From Rhodoferax sp. (GTDB lineage: Bacteria; Pseudomonadota; Gammaproteobacteria; Burkholderiales; Burkholderiaceae_C): a stretch of DNA of 39,723 nt. Made by a program: the position numbers and the translations under genes. Below, piece after piece: positions 1 to 11,748 of the stretch; position 1 is the first letter of the stretch, and every line of letters begins with the position of its first letter. The notes under the pieces are model-generated. The model ran no database searches, was not told where the DNA came from, and saw nothing but the letters and a program-made list of their open reading frames with translations. The DNA lies in the NCBI RefSeq assembly GCF_018063565.1, contig NZ_JAGPBB010000019.1, forward strand, positions 1 through 39,723, given 5' to 3'.

Positions 1-1207
1 ACATCTCAGGGGCAAAGAACGGCAGGCCGGTAAACAGCAGGTTCACCGAGCCGTCGGTGATGGTGTCGCCCAATTGCACCCCGCCGTGGGTGGTAAAGCC
101 CACAATGTCGCCGGCGTAGGCCTCTTCCACGGCTTCACGGCGTTGGCTCATGAAGGTTACCACGCTGGTCGGGCGCAGTTCTTTGCCGGTGCGCATCACC
201 TTGAGCTTCATGCCCGGGCTGTATTTGCCGCTGGCCATGCGCACAAAGGCAATGCGGTCGCGGTGATTGGCATCCATATTGGCCTGCACCTTGAACACCA
301 CGCCACTGAAGGCGTCGTCTTCGGGCTGCACCTGCTTGATCACCGGCTGCTTGTTGACCACAAAACTGCTGGTGCGTGGGCCGGGCGAAGGGGCCAGGTC
401 AATCAGCGCGTCGAGCACTTCCATCACACCAAAGTTGTTCACGCCTGAACCAAAAAACACCGGGGTTTGCTTGCCGGCCAAAAAGGCGTTGGCATCGAAG
501 GTGGGTGAGGCACCGGTGGCGAGCTCCATGCTCTCGAACGCGGCATCAATCTCGAAACCAAAGCGTTGGGTCAGTGTCTCGGTGTCCGTGATGGGAATCG
601 ACTCAAAATCTTGCGGCCGGCGTTCACTGCCTGACTCAAACACCGTCATGGTGCGGCTGCGCAAATTGATGATGCCACCAAAGCTCTTGCCCTGGCCGAC
701 CGGCCAGGTCATGGGCACGCAGGGCATGCCAAGTTCGCGCTCGACCTCGTCGAGGATGTCGAGCGGGTCACGCACCTCGCGGTCCATCTTGTTGACAAAG
801 GTGATGATCGGTGTGTCGCGCTGCCGGCAGACTTCAATCAGGCGTCGGGTCTGGCTTTCCACGCCGTTGGCCGCGTCGATCACCATCAGCGCCGAATCGA
901 CGGCGGTCAACACGCGGTAGGTGTCTTCAGAAAAGTCCTTGTGACCGGGGGTGTCAAGCAGGTTGATGACGTGGTCGCGATAGACCATTTGCATGACGCT
1001 CGATGCCACCGAGATACCGCGCTGCTTTTCGATCTCCATCCAGTCGCTCGTGGCGTGGCGCGTGGCTTTGCGCGCCTTGACGCTGCCGGCAATCTGGATG
1101 GCGCCCGAGAACAGCAACAGCTTTTCCGTCAACGTGGTTTTACCCGCGTCGGGGTGACTGATGATGGCAAAGGTGCGGCGGCGGCGGGTTTCAAAGGCGT
1201 AAGTCAC
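1..1207 (-). CDS. prfC: Peptide chain release factor 3 (5' part, cut by left window edge)
   Basis: This is the N-terminal roughly 400 residues of RF3, the translational GTPase that recycles RF1/RF2 from the ribosome after peptide release. Reverse-strand translation gives an uninterrupted frame with the G1 P-loop (SHPDAGKT, about 20 residues in), the switch II/G3 motif DTPGHKDFS, and G4 NKMD in the context FVNKMDREVRDPL. These are typical of RF3 rather than EF-G or LepA. RF3 is normally about 530 residues, so some 130 residues lie beyond position 1. The GTG at 1207 is chosen because it yields the usual MTYA...RRRRTFAIISHP start. A more distal GTG near 1249 is also in frame, and neither has a clear ribosome binding site. 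The gene is divergent from pgm and has no functional link to the glycogen genes. Confidence 0.95.
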   Translation of the reverse strand, partial: MTYAFETRRRRTFAIISHPDAGKTTLTEKLLLFSGAIQIAGSVKARKATRHATSDWMEIEKQRGISVASSVMQMVYRDHVINLLDTPGHKDFSEDTYRVLTAVDSALMVIDAANGVESQTRRLIEVCRQRDTPIITFVNKMDREVRDPLDILDEVERELGMPCVPMTWPVGQGKSFGGIINLRSRTMTVFESGSERRPQDFESIPITDTETLTQRFGFEIDAAFESMELATGASPTFDANAFLAGKQTPVFFGSGVNNFGVMEVLDALIDLAPSPGPRTSSFVVNKQPVIKQVQPEDDAFSGVVFKVQANMDANHRDRIAFVRMASGKYSPGMKLKVMRTGKELRPTSVVTFMSQRREAVEEAYAGDIVGFTTHGGVQLGDTITDGSVNLLFTGLPFFAPEM

Positions 1208-1285
1208 AAAGGCGTCTTCGGTCTGGAAATGGGAGCGATCGCATCGTGCATGCACAGGAGGCTGCACGCGGCGCAAAGCGTCTTA

Positions 1286-1299
1286 TTGAGCTAGGTCAA
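1286..1299 (+). promoter_or_regulatory. FNR/Anr-type box upstream of the pgm-glgC-glgA-malQ operon
   Basis: TTGAGCTAGGTCAA has the TTGA-N6-TCAA half-sites of FNR/Anr boxes (consensus TTGATNNNNATCAA), with mismatches only at the two inner positions. An AT-rich -10-like stretch (TTTAAT, 1319-1324) follows. This puts the box centre about 39-41 bp before the expected start site near 1331-1334, the usual class II activator spacing. In the opposite direction no -10-like sequence is seen at a matching distance for prfC. This is a prediction from sequence alone. Confidence 0.55.
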
Positions 1300-1323
1300 T
1301 ATTGGGGTAAGTAGGTATTTTAA

Positions 1324-3054
<1,731 letters not shown>

Positions 3055-3120
3055 GCGGTTGGACACAACAGCAAGCCCTGAGCCCATCCATTTCAAACTG
3101 CCAACGAGGAGAACACCGTC

Positions 3121-4392
3121 ATGCATGTCATCGAAAAAACACCAACCACCCATCAACTGGTGCGGCACACCGTGGCGCTGGTGCTCGCGGGTGGCCGCGG
3201 TAGTCGGCTCAAGCAGCTGACCGATACCCGTGCCAAACCGGCCGTCTATTTTGGCGGCAAGTTCCGCATCATCGACTTTGCCTTGTCGAATTGCCTGAAT
3301 TCAGGCATCCGGCGCATGGCGGTGGTGACACAGTACAAGTCGCACTCGCTGATGCGACATCTGCAACGTGGCTGGAGTTTCCTGCGCGCCGAACTCAATG
3401 AAATGGTGGATCTGCTGCCGGCGCAGCAACGCGCTGGCGAAGAGCATTGGTACCGCGGCACGGCCGACGCCATCTTTCAGAACATGGACATCATTCAGTC
3501 CAGTCACCCGCAGTACATCGTGATCCTGGCGGGTGACCACATTTACAAAATGGACTATTCGATCATGCTCAAGGACCACGCCGTGCATGGTGCTGGCTGT
3601 ACCGTGGGTTGTATCGAGGTGCCACGCGCTGAGGCGAGCGCCTTTGGTGTCATGGCCATAGACGAGCAGCGCAACATCACCGCCTTTGTGGAAAAACCTG
3701 CCAATCCGCCAGCCATGCCGGGCAACGATGCCGTCTCGCTGGCGAGCATGGGCATTTACGTGTTCAATGCCGATTATTTGTACCAACTGCTCGAAGAAGA
3801 CTTGGCCAACCCCGATTCCGAGCACGACTTTGGCAAAAACGTCATTCCACGGGCGGTGTCCGAGGGGCGGGCGCTGGCCCATCCGTTTGGCTTGTCGTGT
3901 GTGTCGCGCATCCCGGATGCTGAGCCCTATTGGCGTGATGTCGGCACGATTGATGCTTTCTGGTCCGCCAATCTTGACTTGGCATCCACCGTGCCTGAAC
4001 TCGACATTTATGACACCGAATGGCCCATCTGGACCTATCAGCGCCAGTTGCCGCCTGCCAAATTTGTGCCCGACACCATTGGGCAGAACGGGGTGGCGGT
4101 GAACACGCTGGTGTCAGGCGGCTGCATCGTGTCGGGGTCTTACGTGGCGCATTCGGTGCTGTTTTCCGAGGTACGGATACATTCGTTCTGTCGCATCGAG
4201 GAGGCTGTGCTGTTGCCCGATGTCACCGTCAACCGGCATTGCCGCTTGTCCCGGGTGGTGGTCGATCGGGGTTGTGTGGTGCCCGAGGGGCTGGTGGTAG
4301 GTGAGGATCCGGTGCTGGATGCCCAGCGGTTTGAGCGGACCGAGACCGGCGTGGTGCTGATCACCCGCGAAATGCTGGAAAAATTGACTTGA
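3121..4392 (+). CDS. glgC: Glucose-1-phosphate adenylyltransferase (ADP-glucose pyrophosphorylase)
   Basis: Makes ADP-glucose from ATP and glucose-1-phosphate, the committed step of bacterial glycogen synthesis. The 423 residues include the nucleotidyltransferase signature LAGGRGSR (22-29), the ATP-site Tyr111 in [18 protein letters not shown] (137-146) and the sugar-phosphate Lys192 in FVEKP. A C-terminal left-handed beta-helix region follows. A ribosome binding site (gaggag, near 3106) precedes ATG 3121. The position matching the E. coli fructose-1,6-bisphosphate-site Lys39 is Thr36 here (TDTRAKPAV). The offset of three is confirmed by E. coli Tyr114 and Lys195 falling on Tyr111 and Lys192. 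Activator response may therefore differ from the enteric enzyme. Only 19 bp separate it from glgA. Confidence 0.96.
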   Translation: MHVIEKTPTTHQLVRHTVALVLAGGRGSRLKQLTDTRAKPAVYFGGKFRIIDFALSNCLNSGIRRMAVVTQYKSHSLMRHLQRGWSFLRAELNEMVDLLPAQQRAGEEHWYRGTADAIFQNMDIIQSSHPQYIVILAGDHIYKMDYSIMLKDHAVHGAGCTVGCIEVPRAEASAFGVMAIDEQRNITAFVEKPANPPAMPGNDAVSLASMGIYVFNADYLYQLLEEDLANPDSEHDFGKNVIPRAVSEGRALAHPFGLSCVSRIPDAEPYWRDVGTIDAFWSANLDLASTVPELDIYDTEWPIWTYQRQLPPAKFVPDTIGQNGVAVNTLVSGGCIVSGSYVAHSVLFSEVRIHSFCRIEEAVLLPDVTVNRHCRLSRVVVDRGCVVPEGLVVGEDPVLDAQRFERTETGVVLITREMLEKLT

Positions 4393-4411
4393 GCCAGGAA
4401 ATGGAACATTC

Positions 4412-5878
4412 ATGAAAGTATTGCAGGTCAGCGCTGAGATATTCCCGCTGCTCAAGACCGGCGGGTTGGCCGACATTGCAGGTGCGTTGCCCGCTGCGTT
4501 GCAACGGGCCGGCTGTGACGCGCGTGTTTTGTTGCCAGGCTTCTCGCCCATCATGGCTGATCTGCAAAACAGCAGCTTGTTGACCGAACTGCACGCCCCT
4601 TGGGGTGAGCGGGTGGCCGTGCGTCTGGGTCTGTTGGCCAGTGTGGGTGTGATGGCGTATGTGATCGATGCGCCAGCGCTGTATTGGCGCCATGGCACAC
4701 CTTATGAAGACGCACAGCGCAAACCCTACGCCGACAACTACCGGCGTTTTGCGCTGCTGGGCTGGGTCGGGGCACGGCTGGCCAACGGGCTTGACCACCA
4801 GTGGCAACCGCAAGTGGTGCACAGTCATGACTGGCATGCTGCATTGACCAGTGCGTACATGGCCTTTACTTCGGCACAGCAGATGTATGTGGCCAGTGTC
4901 TACACCGTGCACAACCTGGCCTACCAGGGCTTGTTTGCACCGCGGCACTTTTTTGAGCTGGGTCTGCCAGCGTCAGCCTTTTCAGTGGACGGGCTGGAGT
5001 TTCATGGTCAGTTGTCGTTTATGAAAGCGGGTCTGTTTTATGCAGACCACATCACAACGGTGAGTCCGACCTACGCCCGGGAGATACAAACCGCGGAGCA
5101 AGGTTGCGGGCTTGACGGGCTGCTGCGAGCGCGTTCACACGATCTCACGGGCGTGCTCAACGGTGTCGATGAGACGGTTTGGGATCCGGCCACCGATCCG
5201 GCCATTGCCTATGGATTTGACGCCGACAAACCGGCTGGAAAGGCACGTTGCAAAACGGTTTTGCAGCAGGAACTCGGGCTGACGGTGCAATCCGAGGCGC
5301 CTTTGTTTGGTGTGGTCAGTCGGCTGACCGAGCAAAAAGGCTTGCATCTGGTGCTGGCAGCGCTGGACGCATTGCTGGCAGAGGGCGGGCAATTGGTGTT
5401 GCTGGGTGCAGGGGACCCCACTCTGGAAGCCGCATTCCGGGAGCGTGCGGCGTCCAGACCGCAGTCAGTATCGGTGCATATTGGTTACGACGAGGCGTAC
5501 GCGCACCGGATTTTTGCTGCCACCGACGTGACCTTGGTGCCGTCGCGTTTTGAGCCCTGCGGTCTGACGCAAATGTATGGTTTGCGCTATGGCAGTCTGC
5601 CCTTGGTGCACCATGTTGGCGGCCTGGCCGACACGGTGGTCGATTGCACACTGGAGGATCTGGCCGGAGAAACCGCCAACGGTTTTGTGTTTCACCATTT
5701 TGAGACCCCGAGCCTGTTGCGTGCCATACGTCGCGCGTTTGCCTTGTATGCACGCAAGGCCGAGTGGCGTGCCGTTCGCAGTCGGGCGATGCGACAGCCT
5801 TTGGGTTGGGGCAATGCGGCTGCCCGGTATGTTGAACTTTACCGTCAGGTTTGCCCTGGCAATGAAGGCTTTCTATGA
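4412..5878 (+). CDS. glgA: Glycogen synthase (ADP-glucose-specific, GT5)
   Basis: Transfers glucose from ADP-glucose to the non-reducing end of alpha-1,4-glucan. The 488 residues match the family. The ADP-glucose motif KTGGLAD begins at Lys15. The C-terminal GT-B domain carries VSRLTEQKG (302-310, Arg304 and Lys309) and the SRFEPCGLTQ retaining-GT motif with Glu381. These sit at constant offset from E. coli Arg300, Lys305 and Glu377. ATG 4412 is preceded by an AGGA-type site and follows the glgC stop by 19 bp, so the two are very probably co-transcribed. No internal defect is seen. Confidence 0.96.
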   Translation: MKVLQVSAEIFPLLKTGGLADIAGALPAALQRAGCDARVLLPGFSPIMADLQNSSLLTELHAPWGERVAVRLGLLASVGVMAYVIDAPALYWRHGTPYEDAQRKPYADNYRRFALLGWVGARLANGLDHQWQPQVVHSHDWHAALTSAYMAFTSAQQMYVASVYTVHNLAYQGLFAPRHFFELGLPASAFSVDGLEFHGQLSFMKAGLFYADHITTVSPTYAREIQTAEQGCGLDGLLRARSHDLTGVLNGVDETVWDPATDPAIAYGFDADKPAGKARCKTVLQQELGLTVQSEAPLFGVVSRLTEQKGLHLVLAALDALLAEGGQLVLLGAGDPTLEAAFRERAASRPQSVSVHIGYDEAYAHRIFAATDVTLVPSRFEPCGLTQMYGLRYGSLPLVHHVGGLADTVVDCTLEDLAGETANGFVFHHFETPSLLRAIRRAFALYARKAEWRAVRSRAMRQPLGWGNAAARYVELYRQVCPGNEGFL

Positions 5879-5919
5879 GTGTTTCACTGGTTCGTCGGCT
5901 CGGAGGGTGTTGCTAACCC

Positions 5920-7416
5920 ATGACACATCCTTTGTTGTTGCAGCGTCGAGCCGGGGTGGTGCTCCACCCGACTTCACTGCCCGGCCCACACGGGTCGGGT
6001 GACTTTGGCCCCGATGCCTACCGATTTGTCGACTGGCTGCAGTCGGCCGGGCAGACACTTTGGCAGACCTTGCCGCTCGGCCCGGTGGGACCAGGTTACT
6101 CGCCGTATATGGGCAGCTCAGCGTTTGCGGGCAATCCTGCGCTGGTGGCATTTGAGCCGATGCGCGAGCGCGGCTGGTTGACGGCCAGGAGTCTGCAAGC
6201 CAGCTTTGATCCGCTCAGGGTCGACTACCCGAGCGTGAGCGCATGGCGTTTGCAAAAGCTTCGGGAGGCATTTGCCGGTTTTGGCAAACGTGCCAAGGCG
6301 ACGGAGAAAAATGCGCTGCACGCATGGGTGCAATCGCAGTTGTTGTGGCTGGATGACTACGCCTTGTTCATGGCGTTGGACACCCATTTCAGTGGAGCCA
6401 TCTGGCCGGACTGGCCAACCGGGCTGGCCCGGCGGGCGCCTGAGGCAATGGCTCAGGCGCGTTCTGAGTTCGCGCACGAAATTGCATTCTGGTGTTTTGT
6501 TCAATGGCAGTTTGATGTTCAGTGGCAGGCCATTCGGACGTATGCGCACGACAGGCAGGTATTGGTGGTGGGGGATCTGCCCATTTTTGTCGCGCATCAC
6601 AGTGCTGATTGTTGGGCACGGCCTGACCTGTATCTGCTCGACGACGCAGGTCATCCGAAAGTTGTGGCTGGCGTGCCCCCCGACTTTTTTTCCGAAACCG
6701 GCCAGCGGTGGGGGAACCCGCTGTACGACTGGGCCGCGATGAAGTCTGACGGCTATCGCTGGTGGATCGAGCGCATGCGTCGACAGTTAAGTTTGGCTGA
6801 TATTGTCAGAATCGACCATTTCCGGGGTTTTGCCGACTACTGGGAAATTCCGGCCGACGAACCGACCGCTATCCACGGGCGCTGGCAAGCCGGCCCGGGT
6901 GATGATCTGTTTGTCGCATTGGCCAGTGCCATGGGCGAGCTGCCCATCATTGCCGAGGATCTGGGCATCATCACGCCGGAAGTGACGGCGCTGCGTTTGC
7001 GCGTCGGATTTCCGGGCATGAAAATCCTCCAGTTTGGCTTTTCGGGCGACGAAGGCCATGTGTTTCTGCCGCCCAACTATGAGCCTGGAACGGTGGTGTA
7101 TACCGGCACGCACGACAACGACACGGTGCGCGGCTGGTGGGCCAGTTGTACCGAGCACGAGCGGTATTTTGCGGGACGATACCTCAACACCGGGGCGCAG
7201 GATGTGCATTGGGCCATGTTGGGTGCCACCAACCGGTCGGTGGCCGGTATCGCGCTGTGCCAGTTGCAGGATGCACTGGGGCTCGACGGCAGCCATCGTA
7301 TGAATACACCTGGTTCAATGGGTTGTTGGACCTGGCGTTTCAGCTGGGACTGGTTTGACCCTTCGGTCAGCCAGAAAATGGCGCAACTAGCCCGCGAATC
7401 CAGTCGTTTGCCCTGA
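5920..7416 (+). CDS. malQ: 4-alpha-glucanotransferase (amylomaltase, GH77)
   Basis: Disproportionates alpha-1,4-glucans, transferring maltosyl or longer units between chains and releasing glucose. At 498 residues it is the compact bacterial/plant D-enzyme form without the extended E. coli N-terminus. It opens with the family block around LHPTSLPGPHGSGDFG. GH77 catalytic residues are visible: Asp299 in RIDHFRGF, Glu346 in IAEDLG and Asp399 in THDND. A GGAGGG site (5902-5907) precedes ATG 5920. It is the last gene of the plus-strand glycogen operon. Its stop is 5 bp from the convergent glgX stop, leaving no room for a separate terminator between them. In this setting it probably trims or recycles short maltodextrins left by GlgP and GlgX. 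Confidence 0.95.
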   Translation: MTHPLLLQRRAGVVLHPTSLPGPHGSGDFGPDAYRFVDWLQSAGQTLWQTLPLGPVGPGYSPYMGSSAFAGNPALVAFEPMRERGWLTARSLQASFDPLRVDYPSVSAWRLQKLREAFAGFGKRAKATEKNALHAWVQSQLLWLDDYALFMALDTHFSGAIWPDWPTGLARRAPEAMAQARSEFAHEIAFWCFVQWQFDVQWQAIRTYAHDRQVLVVGDLPIFVAHHSADCWARPDLYLLDDAGHPKVVAGVPPDFFSETGQRWGNPLYDWAAMKSDGYRWWIERMRRQLSLADIVRIDHFRGFADYWEIPADEPTAIHGRWQAGPGDDLFVALASAMGELPIIAEDLGIITPEVTALRLRVGFPGMKILQFGFSGDEGHVFLPPNYEPGTVVYTGTHDNDTVRGWWASCTEHERYFAGRYLNTGAQDVHWAMLGATNRSVAGIALCQLQDALGLDGSHRMNTPGSMGCWTWRFSWDWFDPSVSQKMAQLARESSRLP

Positions 7417-7421
7417 TCGTC

Positions 7422-9542
7422 TTACCGCTGGAACTGCCGCACCGTCGCCTGCTGCAGCAGCACGATGCTGTGGGCCACCACCGGCACCGGCGTCGAACCG
7501 GCAGCGCGCCACACGGCCAGACCACGCGGATGGCTGGTGTCAAGCAAGGCCTGCCACTGTCCGCGCGGCAGAGAAAAGGTCTTCGGGCTGGCACCGCTGT
7601 TGATCAGCAACAGAACCGGCGAACGTGAACGACCGGGTTTGCCGATCAGGCACGCCAGGCTGCGATGCACCGGCTGATGCCACACATCGCCCTGCAAGGC
7701 CGTTCCGTCGGCGTTCCACCACGACAGATCGTAGTTGCCTTCGGCATCCGCCACGCCGCTGTACCACTGATTGGCGAAGGGGCGCAACTGGTGCCGCAAG
7801 GCGATCAGGTATTGGGTGAACGCCAGCAGGTCGGCATCATGTTCTTCCCAATTCAGCCAGGTGGTCGGGCCATCCTGGCAATACGGGTTGTTGTTGCCAC
7901 CCTGGGTGTGCCCCATTTCGTCACCTGCACACAGCATGGGTGTACCTTGCGCGAGCAGCAGCGTGGTGAGCAGGGCACGTTGCAGGCGGCCTCGCATGCG
8001 GTTGACGGTGGGAGCCTCGGTTGGCCCCTCCGCACCGCAGTTGAAATTGAGGCTATTGCCCTGGCCGTCGCGGTTTTCTTCGCCATTGGCCAGGTTGTTG
8101 CGCTGGTTGTAGCTCAGCAGGTCGCGCAGCGTGAAGCCATCGTGGGATATCACATAGTTGAGTGATTCAGCAGGCGCGCGCCGGCGGAACTGGTACAAGT
8201 CAGACGAGCCACACAGACGCATGGCAAAGTCACCGCGCGTTCCGCCCTGTGCGGCAGACTGGGGCGCGGCAGCACTTTGCACCCAGAAGCGCCGCACGCT
8301 GTCGCGGAACTTGTCATTCCATTCCAGCCAACCCCGAGGAAATTGGCCCACCTGGTAACCTCCCGGGCCGATGTCCCAGGGTTCCGCAATCATCTTGACG
8401 CGGCACAAAACCGGGTCTTGCGCCACCGCAGCAAAAAATGCGGCTTGCTGCGAAAAACCTTGATCCGTGCGGCCGAGCACGGTCGCCAGATCAAAACGAA
8501 AGCCATCCACATGCATTTCGGTGACCCAATAGCGCAGGCTGTCCATCACCAGTTGCAGTACACGGGCTTGTTGCACGTCCAGCGTGTTGCCGCAACCGCT
8601 GTAGTTCTCATAACGACTGAGGTCGCCTGGCGTCAGTCGGTAGTAACTGGCGTTGTCAAGCCCGCGAAAACTGATGGTAGGACCTGATTGGTCTGCTTCA
8701 GCGGTGTGGTTGTAGACCACATCCAGAATCACCTCGATGTCCGCTGCGTGCAGGTCGCGCACCATGGTGCGGAACTCGTCGCGCGGCGACAAACCGTCAG
8801 TGCCGCTGCACAGTCGGGGGTTGACACAAAAAAAACCGATGGTGTTGTAGCCCCAGTAATTGCTCAGGCCCATGCCAACCAGGCGCTCCTCGCTCAGGCT
8901 GTAATGCACCGGCAACAGGTTCACGGCGGTGACGCCAAGTGCCTTCAGGTGACTGATGGATGCGCTGTGCCCCAGACCGGCGAAGGTGCCACGCAGTTCA
9001 GTTGGGACCAGCGGGTTACGCTTGGAGAAGCCCTTGACGTGGCACTCGTAGATGACCGACGCTGCCAGCGGGATGGATGGAGCGTGGTCGCGATCCCAGT
9101 CGAACTGGTCGTGCACCACCCGTGCCTTGAGTGCCAGACGGGCATTGTCGTGTGTTTCCAGGTGACGCGGGTGCTGCCGGTCGGGTGCAAAGTGCTCAGC
9201 CCGCCAAATGAACTCGCCCACAATGTCGCGCGCATAGGGGTCAAGCAGCAGTTTGGATGCGTCAAAACGGTGGCCACGATCCGGTCGCCACGGGCCATGG
9301 ACCCGCAAGCCATAAACCGTGCCGGGTTTCGCGCTGGGCAAATAACCATGCCAGATGTCCCCGGTGCGGCCGGGCAGCCGCAGGCGTGCCAGTTCATGGT
9401 TGGCACTGCCGTCAAACACGCACAGGTCAACGGCCTGCGCATGGGCCGAGAACACGGCAAAGTTGGTGCCATGACCGTCAAAGTGGGCACCGAGCGGCCA
9501 CGGGCAGCCCGTTTGTAATGCGGCAGCGCTCAGTTCGTCCAT
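7422..9542 (-). CDS. glgX: Glycogen debranching enzyme (isoamylase-type, GH13)
   Basis: Hydrolyses alpha-1,6 branch stubs of four or so glucose units left by phosphorylase. The 706-residue product has an N-terminal CBM48 region (about 10-110) and a GH13 barrel with DVVYNHT (274-280), nucleophile Asp351 in DGFRFD, acid/base Glu387 in IAEPWD and Asp468 in SHDGFT. ATG 9542 is chosen over an upstream in-frame start at 9665, because the extra residues would be glgB antisense-like sequence and the CBM48 domain begins directly after MDELSAAAL. The start overlaps the end of glgB by 13 bases, which suggests translational coupling. It is slightly longer than E. coli GlgX (657 residues). Confidence 0.94.
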   Translation of the reverse strand: MDELSAAALQTGCPWPLGAHFDGHGTNFAVFSAHAQAVDLCVFDGSANHELARLRLPGRTGDIWHGYLPSAKPGTVYGLRVHGPWRPDRGHRFDASKLLLDPYARDIVGEFIWRAEHFAPDRQHPRHLETHDNARLALKARVVHDQFDWDRDHAPSIPLAASVIYECHVKGFSKRNPLVPTELRGTFAGLGHSASISHLKALGVTAVNLLPVHYSLSEERLVGMGLSNYWGYNTIGFFCVNPRLCSGTDGLSPRDEFRTMVRDLHAADIEVILDVVYNHTAEADQSGPTISFRGLDNASYYRLTPGDLSRYENYSGCGNTLDVQQARVLQLVMDSLRYWVTEMHVDGFRFDLATVLGRTDQGFSQQAAFFAAVAQDPVLCRVKMIAEPWDIGPGGYQVGQFPRGWLEWNDKFRDSVRRFWVQSAAAPQSAAQGGTRGDFAMRLCGSSDLYQFRRRAPAESLNYVISHDGFTLRDLLSYNQRNNLANGEENRDGQGNSLNFNCGAEGPTEAPTVNRMRGRLQRALLTTLLLAQGTPMLCAGDEMGHTQGGNNNPYCQDGPTTWLNWEEHDADLLAFTQYLIALRHQLRPFANQWYSGVADAEGNYDLSWWNADGTALQGDVWHQPVHRSLACLIGKPGRSRSPVLLLINSGASPKTFSLPRGQWQALLDTSHPRGLAVWRAAGSTPVPVVAHSIVLLQQATVRQFQR

Positions 9543-11707
9543 TCGATGAAGACGCTGGCCAGCGGTGGCAGGGTGATGCTGATCGAGTGGCTGCGCCCGT
9601 TCCAGGGCAGATCGGTGGCAGCGACCTGGCCGTCGATGGCGCGCACATGACTGCCGCCGTAACAATCAGAGTCGGTGTTGAGCAGCTCCCGGTAGCGGCC
9701 CGGTTGCGGCACACCCAGACGGTAGTCGTTCCAGACGCTGGGGGTAAAGTTACACACGATCAGGATGAAGCTCCCGTCGCTACCACGCCGCACAAAACTC
9801 AGGGTTGAACGCTGGGTGTCGTTGTGTTCGATCCACTCAAAACCGGCAGGCACAAAGTCCTGGCTGTACAGGGCCGGTGTGGCGCGGTAGACGCGATTGA
9901 GGTCGCGCACCAGACGCTGCACGCCGGCGTGCGCCGGTTGCTCCAGCAGATGCCAGTCGAGGCTCTGGTCATGGTTCCATTCACGCTCCTGGGCAAATTC
10001 GCAACCCATGAACAGCAGTTTTTTGCCCGGATGGCCAAACATGTAGCCCAGAAACACCCGCAGATTGGCCAGTTTTTGCCAGCGATCCCCTGGCATTTTG
10101 TTGAGCAGTGAACCTTTGCCGTGAACCACTTCATCGTGCGAGATCGGCAAGACAAAGTTTTCATTGAAGGCATACACCATGCTGAAGGTCAGCTCCCCTT
10201 GATGGTGTTGCCGGTAAATCGGGTCACGGGCCATATAGGTCAGGGTGTCGTGCATCCAGCCCATGTTCCACTTGTAGTGAAAACCCAAGCCGCCGGCAAA
10301 GGTCGGTCGCGAGACCGCCGGGTAAGCGGTGGACTCTTCGGCCAGCGTGATGGCCGATTCGCGTTCCACCCCCACCACTTCATTCATGCGCTTCAGAAAG
10401 GCAATGGCTTCAAGGTTCTCGCGGCCGCCATAGGCATTCGGGATCCACTCCCCCGCCTTGCGGCTGTAGTCTTTGTAGAGCATGGAGGCCACGGCATCCA
10501 CACGCAAGCCATCCACGCCAAAACGTTCAAGCCAGTACAGTGCGTTGCCGACCAGAAAGTTGCGGACTTCGGTGCGACCGAGGTTGTAGATGAGCGTGTT
10601 CCAGTCGTTGTGGAAACCCTCGCGGGGGTCGGCATACTCGTAGAGCTTTGTGCCATCAAAATTGGCAAGCCCGTGGGCATCGGTGGGAAAGTGGGCTGGC
10701 ACCCAATCCAGAATCAATCCGATGCCCGCAGCGTGACAGCGCTGCACCAGCCGGCCAAAACCCGCCGGGTCACCAAAGCGGGAGGTGGGCGCGTACAGGC
10801 CGATGGGCTGGTAGCCCCAGGAGCCGTCAAACGGGTGCTCGCTGACCGGCATCAGCTCGATGTGGGTAAAGCCCATCTCCTGCACATACGGGATCAAGGT
10901 GTCGGCCAACTCATCCCAGTTGAGCCACCGGTTGCCGTCCGCGGCGACACGGCGCCACGAGCCCAGGTGCACCTCGTAAATGCTGACCGGTGCCGTCAGC
11001 GCATTGGCCTGCTGGCGTTGTGTTGAAGAGGCCTGCAGCGGTGGCAGGGCGCCGACCACACTGGCCGTGGCCGGGCGTAACTCTGACTGAAGGGCATAGG
11101 GGTCGGCGTGTTGCGGCAGCACCTGTCCGTGGCGGCTGCGCAATTCAAATTTATAGCGTGCACCCTGGTGTACCCCTGGCAAAAAAAGCTCCCAGACACC
11201 GCACTCGCGGCGTAGCCGCATCGGATGGCGCCGTCCGTCCCACAGGTTGAAGTCACCTACCACACTGACTCGGGAGGCGTTGGGTGCCCACACGGCAAAG
11301 CGGGTGCCGACAACGCCCAGCATGGTGCTGATTTGTGCGCCCAGCACCTCGAATGGGCGCAAGTGGGTGCCCTCACCCAGTAGCCAGACGTCCATTTGAC
11401 CCAGTACCAGCGGGAACCGGTAGGGATCATCCAGCGTGTCTTGCTGGCCGCTTTGCCAGCGCACCCGAAACTGATAGGCGGCCCCAGCAGCCAGGTCGAC
11501 CACGCCTTCGTAAAACCCGTCGGAATGGATGCGTGTCAGTTCACCCAGTACCGTGGCGTCGGCCGACAGAACTTCGACCAGGCTGGCACCCGGCAAAAAG
11601 CAGCGGATGGACTGTTGCCCTGGGGCCACTTGATGAGGCCCCAGGCTTGCAAACGGGTCGCCATGGCTGGCCTGGCAAATGGATTCAATTTCAGAAGCAT
11701 GCAGCAT
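9530..11707 (-). CDS. glgB: 1,4-alpha-glucan branching enzyme (GH13)
   Basis: Introduces alpha-1,6 branches by cutting and re-attaching alpha-1,4 chains. The 725-residue protein has the long N-terminal region, a CBM48 domain and a GH13 barrel. Asp404 in [11 protein letters not shown], Glu457 in AEEST and Asp525 in SHDEVVHGK fall one residue before E. coli Asp405, Glu458 and Asp526, so the alignment is nearly gap-free. ATG 11707 is preferred to a TTG at 11737, as the sequence from [10 protein letters not shown] matches where the family starts. It lies 41 bp after glgP and overlaps glgX by 13 bp, forming the middle of a three-gene minus-strand operon. Confidence 0.96.
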   Translation of the reverse strand: MLHASEIESICQASHGDPFASLGPHQVAPGQQSIRCFLPGASLVEVLSADATVLGELTRIHSDGFYEGVVDLAAGAAYQFRVRWQSGQQDTLDDPYRFPLVLGQMDVWLLGEGTHLRPFEVLGAQISTMLGVVGTRFAVWAPNASRVSVVGDFNLWDGRRHPMRLRRECGVWELFLPGVHQGARYKFELRSRHGQVLPQHADPYALQSELRPATASVVGALPPLQASSTQRQQANALTAPVSIYEVHLGSWRRVAADGNRWLNWDELADTLIPYVQEMGFTHIELMPVSEHPFDGSWGYQPIGLYAPTSRFGDPAGFGRLVQRCHAAGIGLILDWVPAHFPTDAHGLANFDGTKLYEYADPREGFHNDWNTLIYNLGRTEVRNFLVGNALYWLERFGVDGLRVDAVASMLYKDYSRKAGEWIPNAYGGRENLEAIAFLKRMNEVVGVERESAITLAEESTAYPAVSRPTFAGGLGFHYKWNMGWMHDTLTYMARDPIYRQHHQGELTFSMVYAFNENFVLPISHDEVVHGKGSLLNKMPGDRWQKLANLRVFLGYMFGHPGKKLLFMGCEFAQEREWNHDQSLDWHLLEQPAHAGVQRLVRDLNRVYRATPALYSQDFVPAGFEWIEHNDTQRSTLSFVRRGSDGSFILIVCNFTPSVWNDYRLGVPQPGRYRELLNTDSDCYGGSHVRAIDGQVAATDLPWNGRSHSISITLPPLASVFIEWTN

Positions 11708-11748
11708 GACCGACCTAAGGGGTTGTAATTTATGCAAAACGTGCGCCC

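Noticed and set aside
1233-1240. GCGATCGC palindrome (also near 16065 and 25904), the cyanobacterial HIP1 sequence
   Set aside because: Three scattered copies in 40 kb of GC-rich DNA is not an excess worth claiming, and the genes are not cyanobacterial.
11705-11737. TTG start for glgB adding 10 residues
   Set aside because: ATG 11707 matches where the family begins; the extra residues are not conserved.
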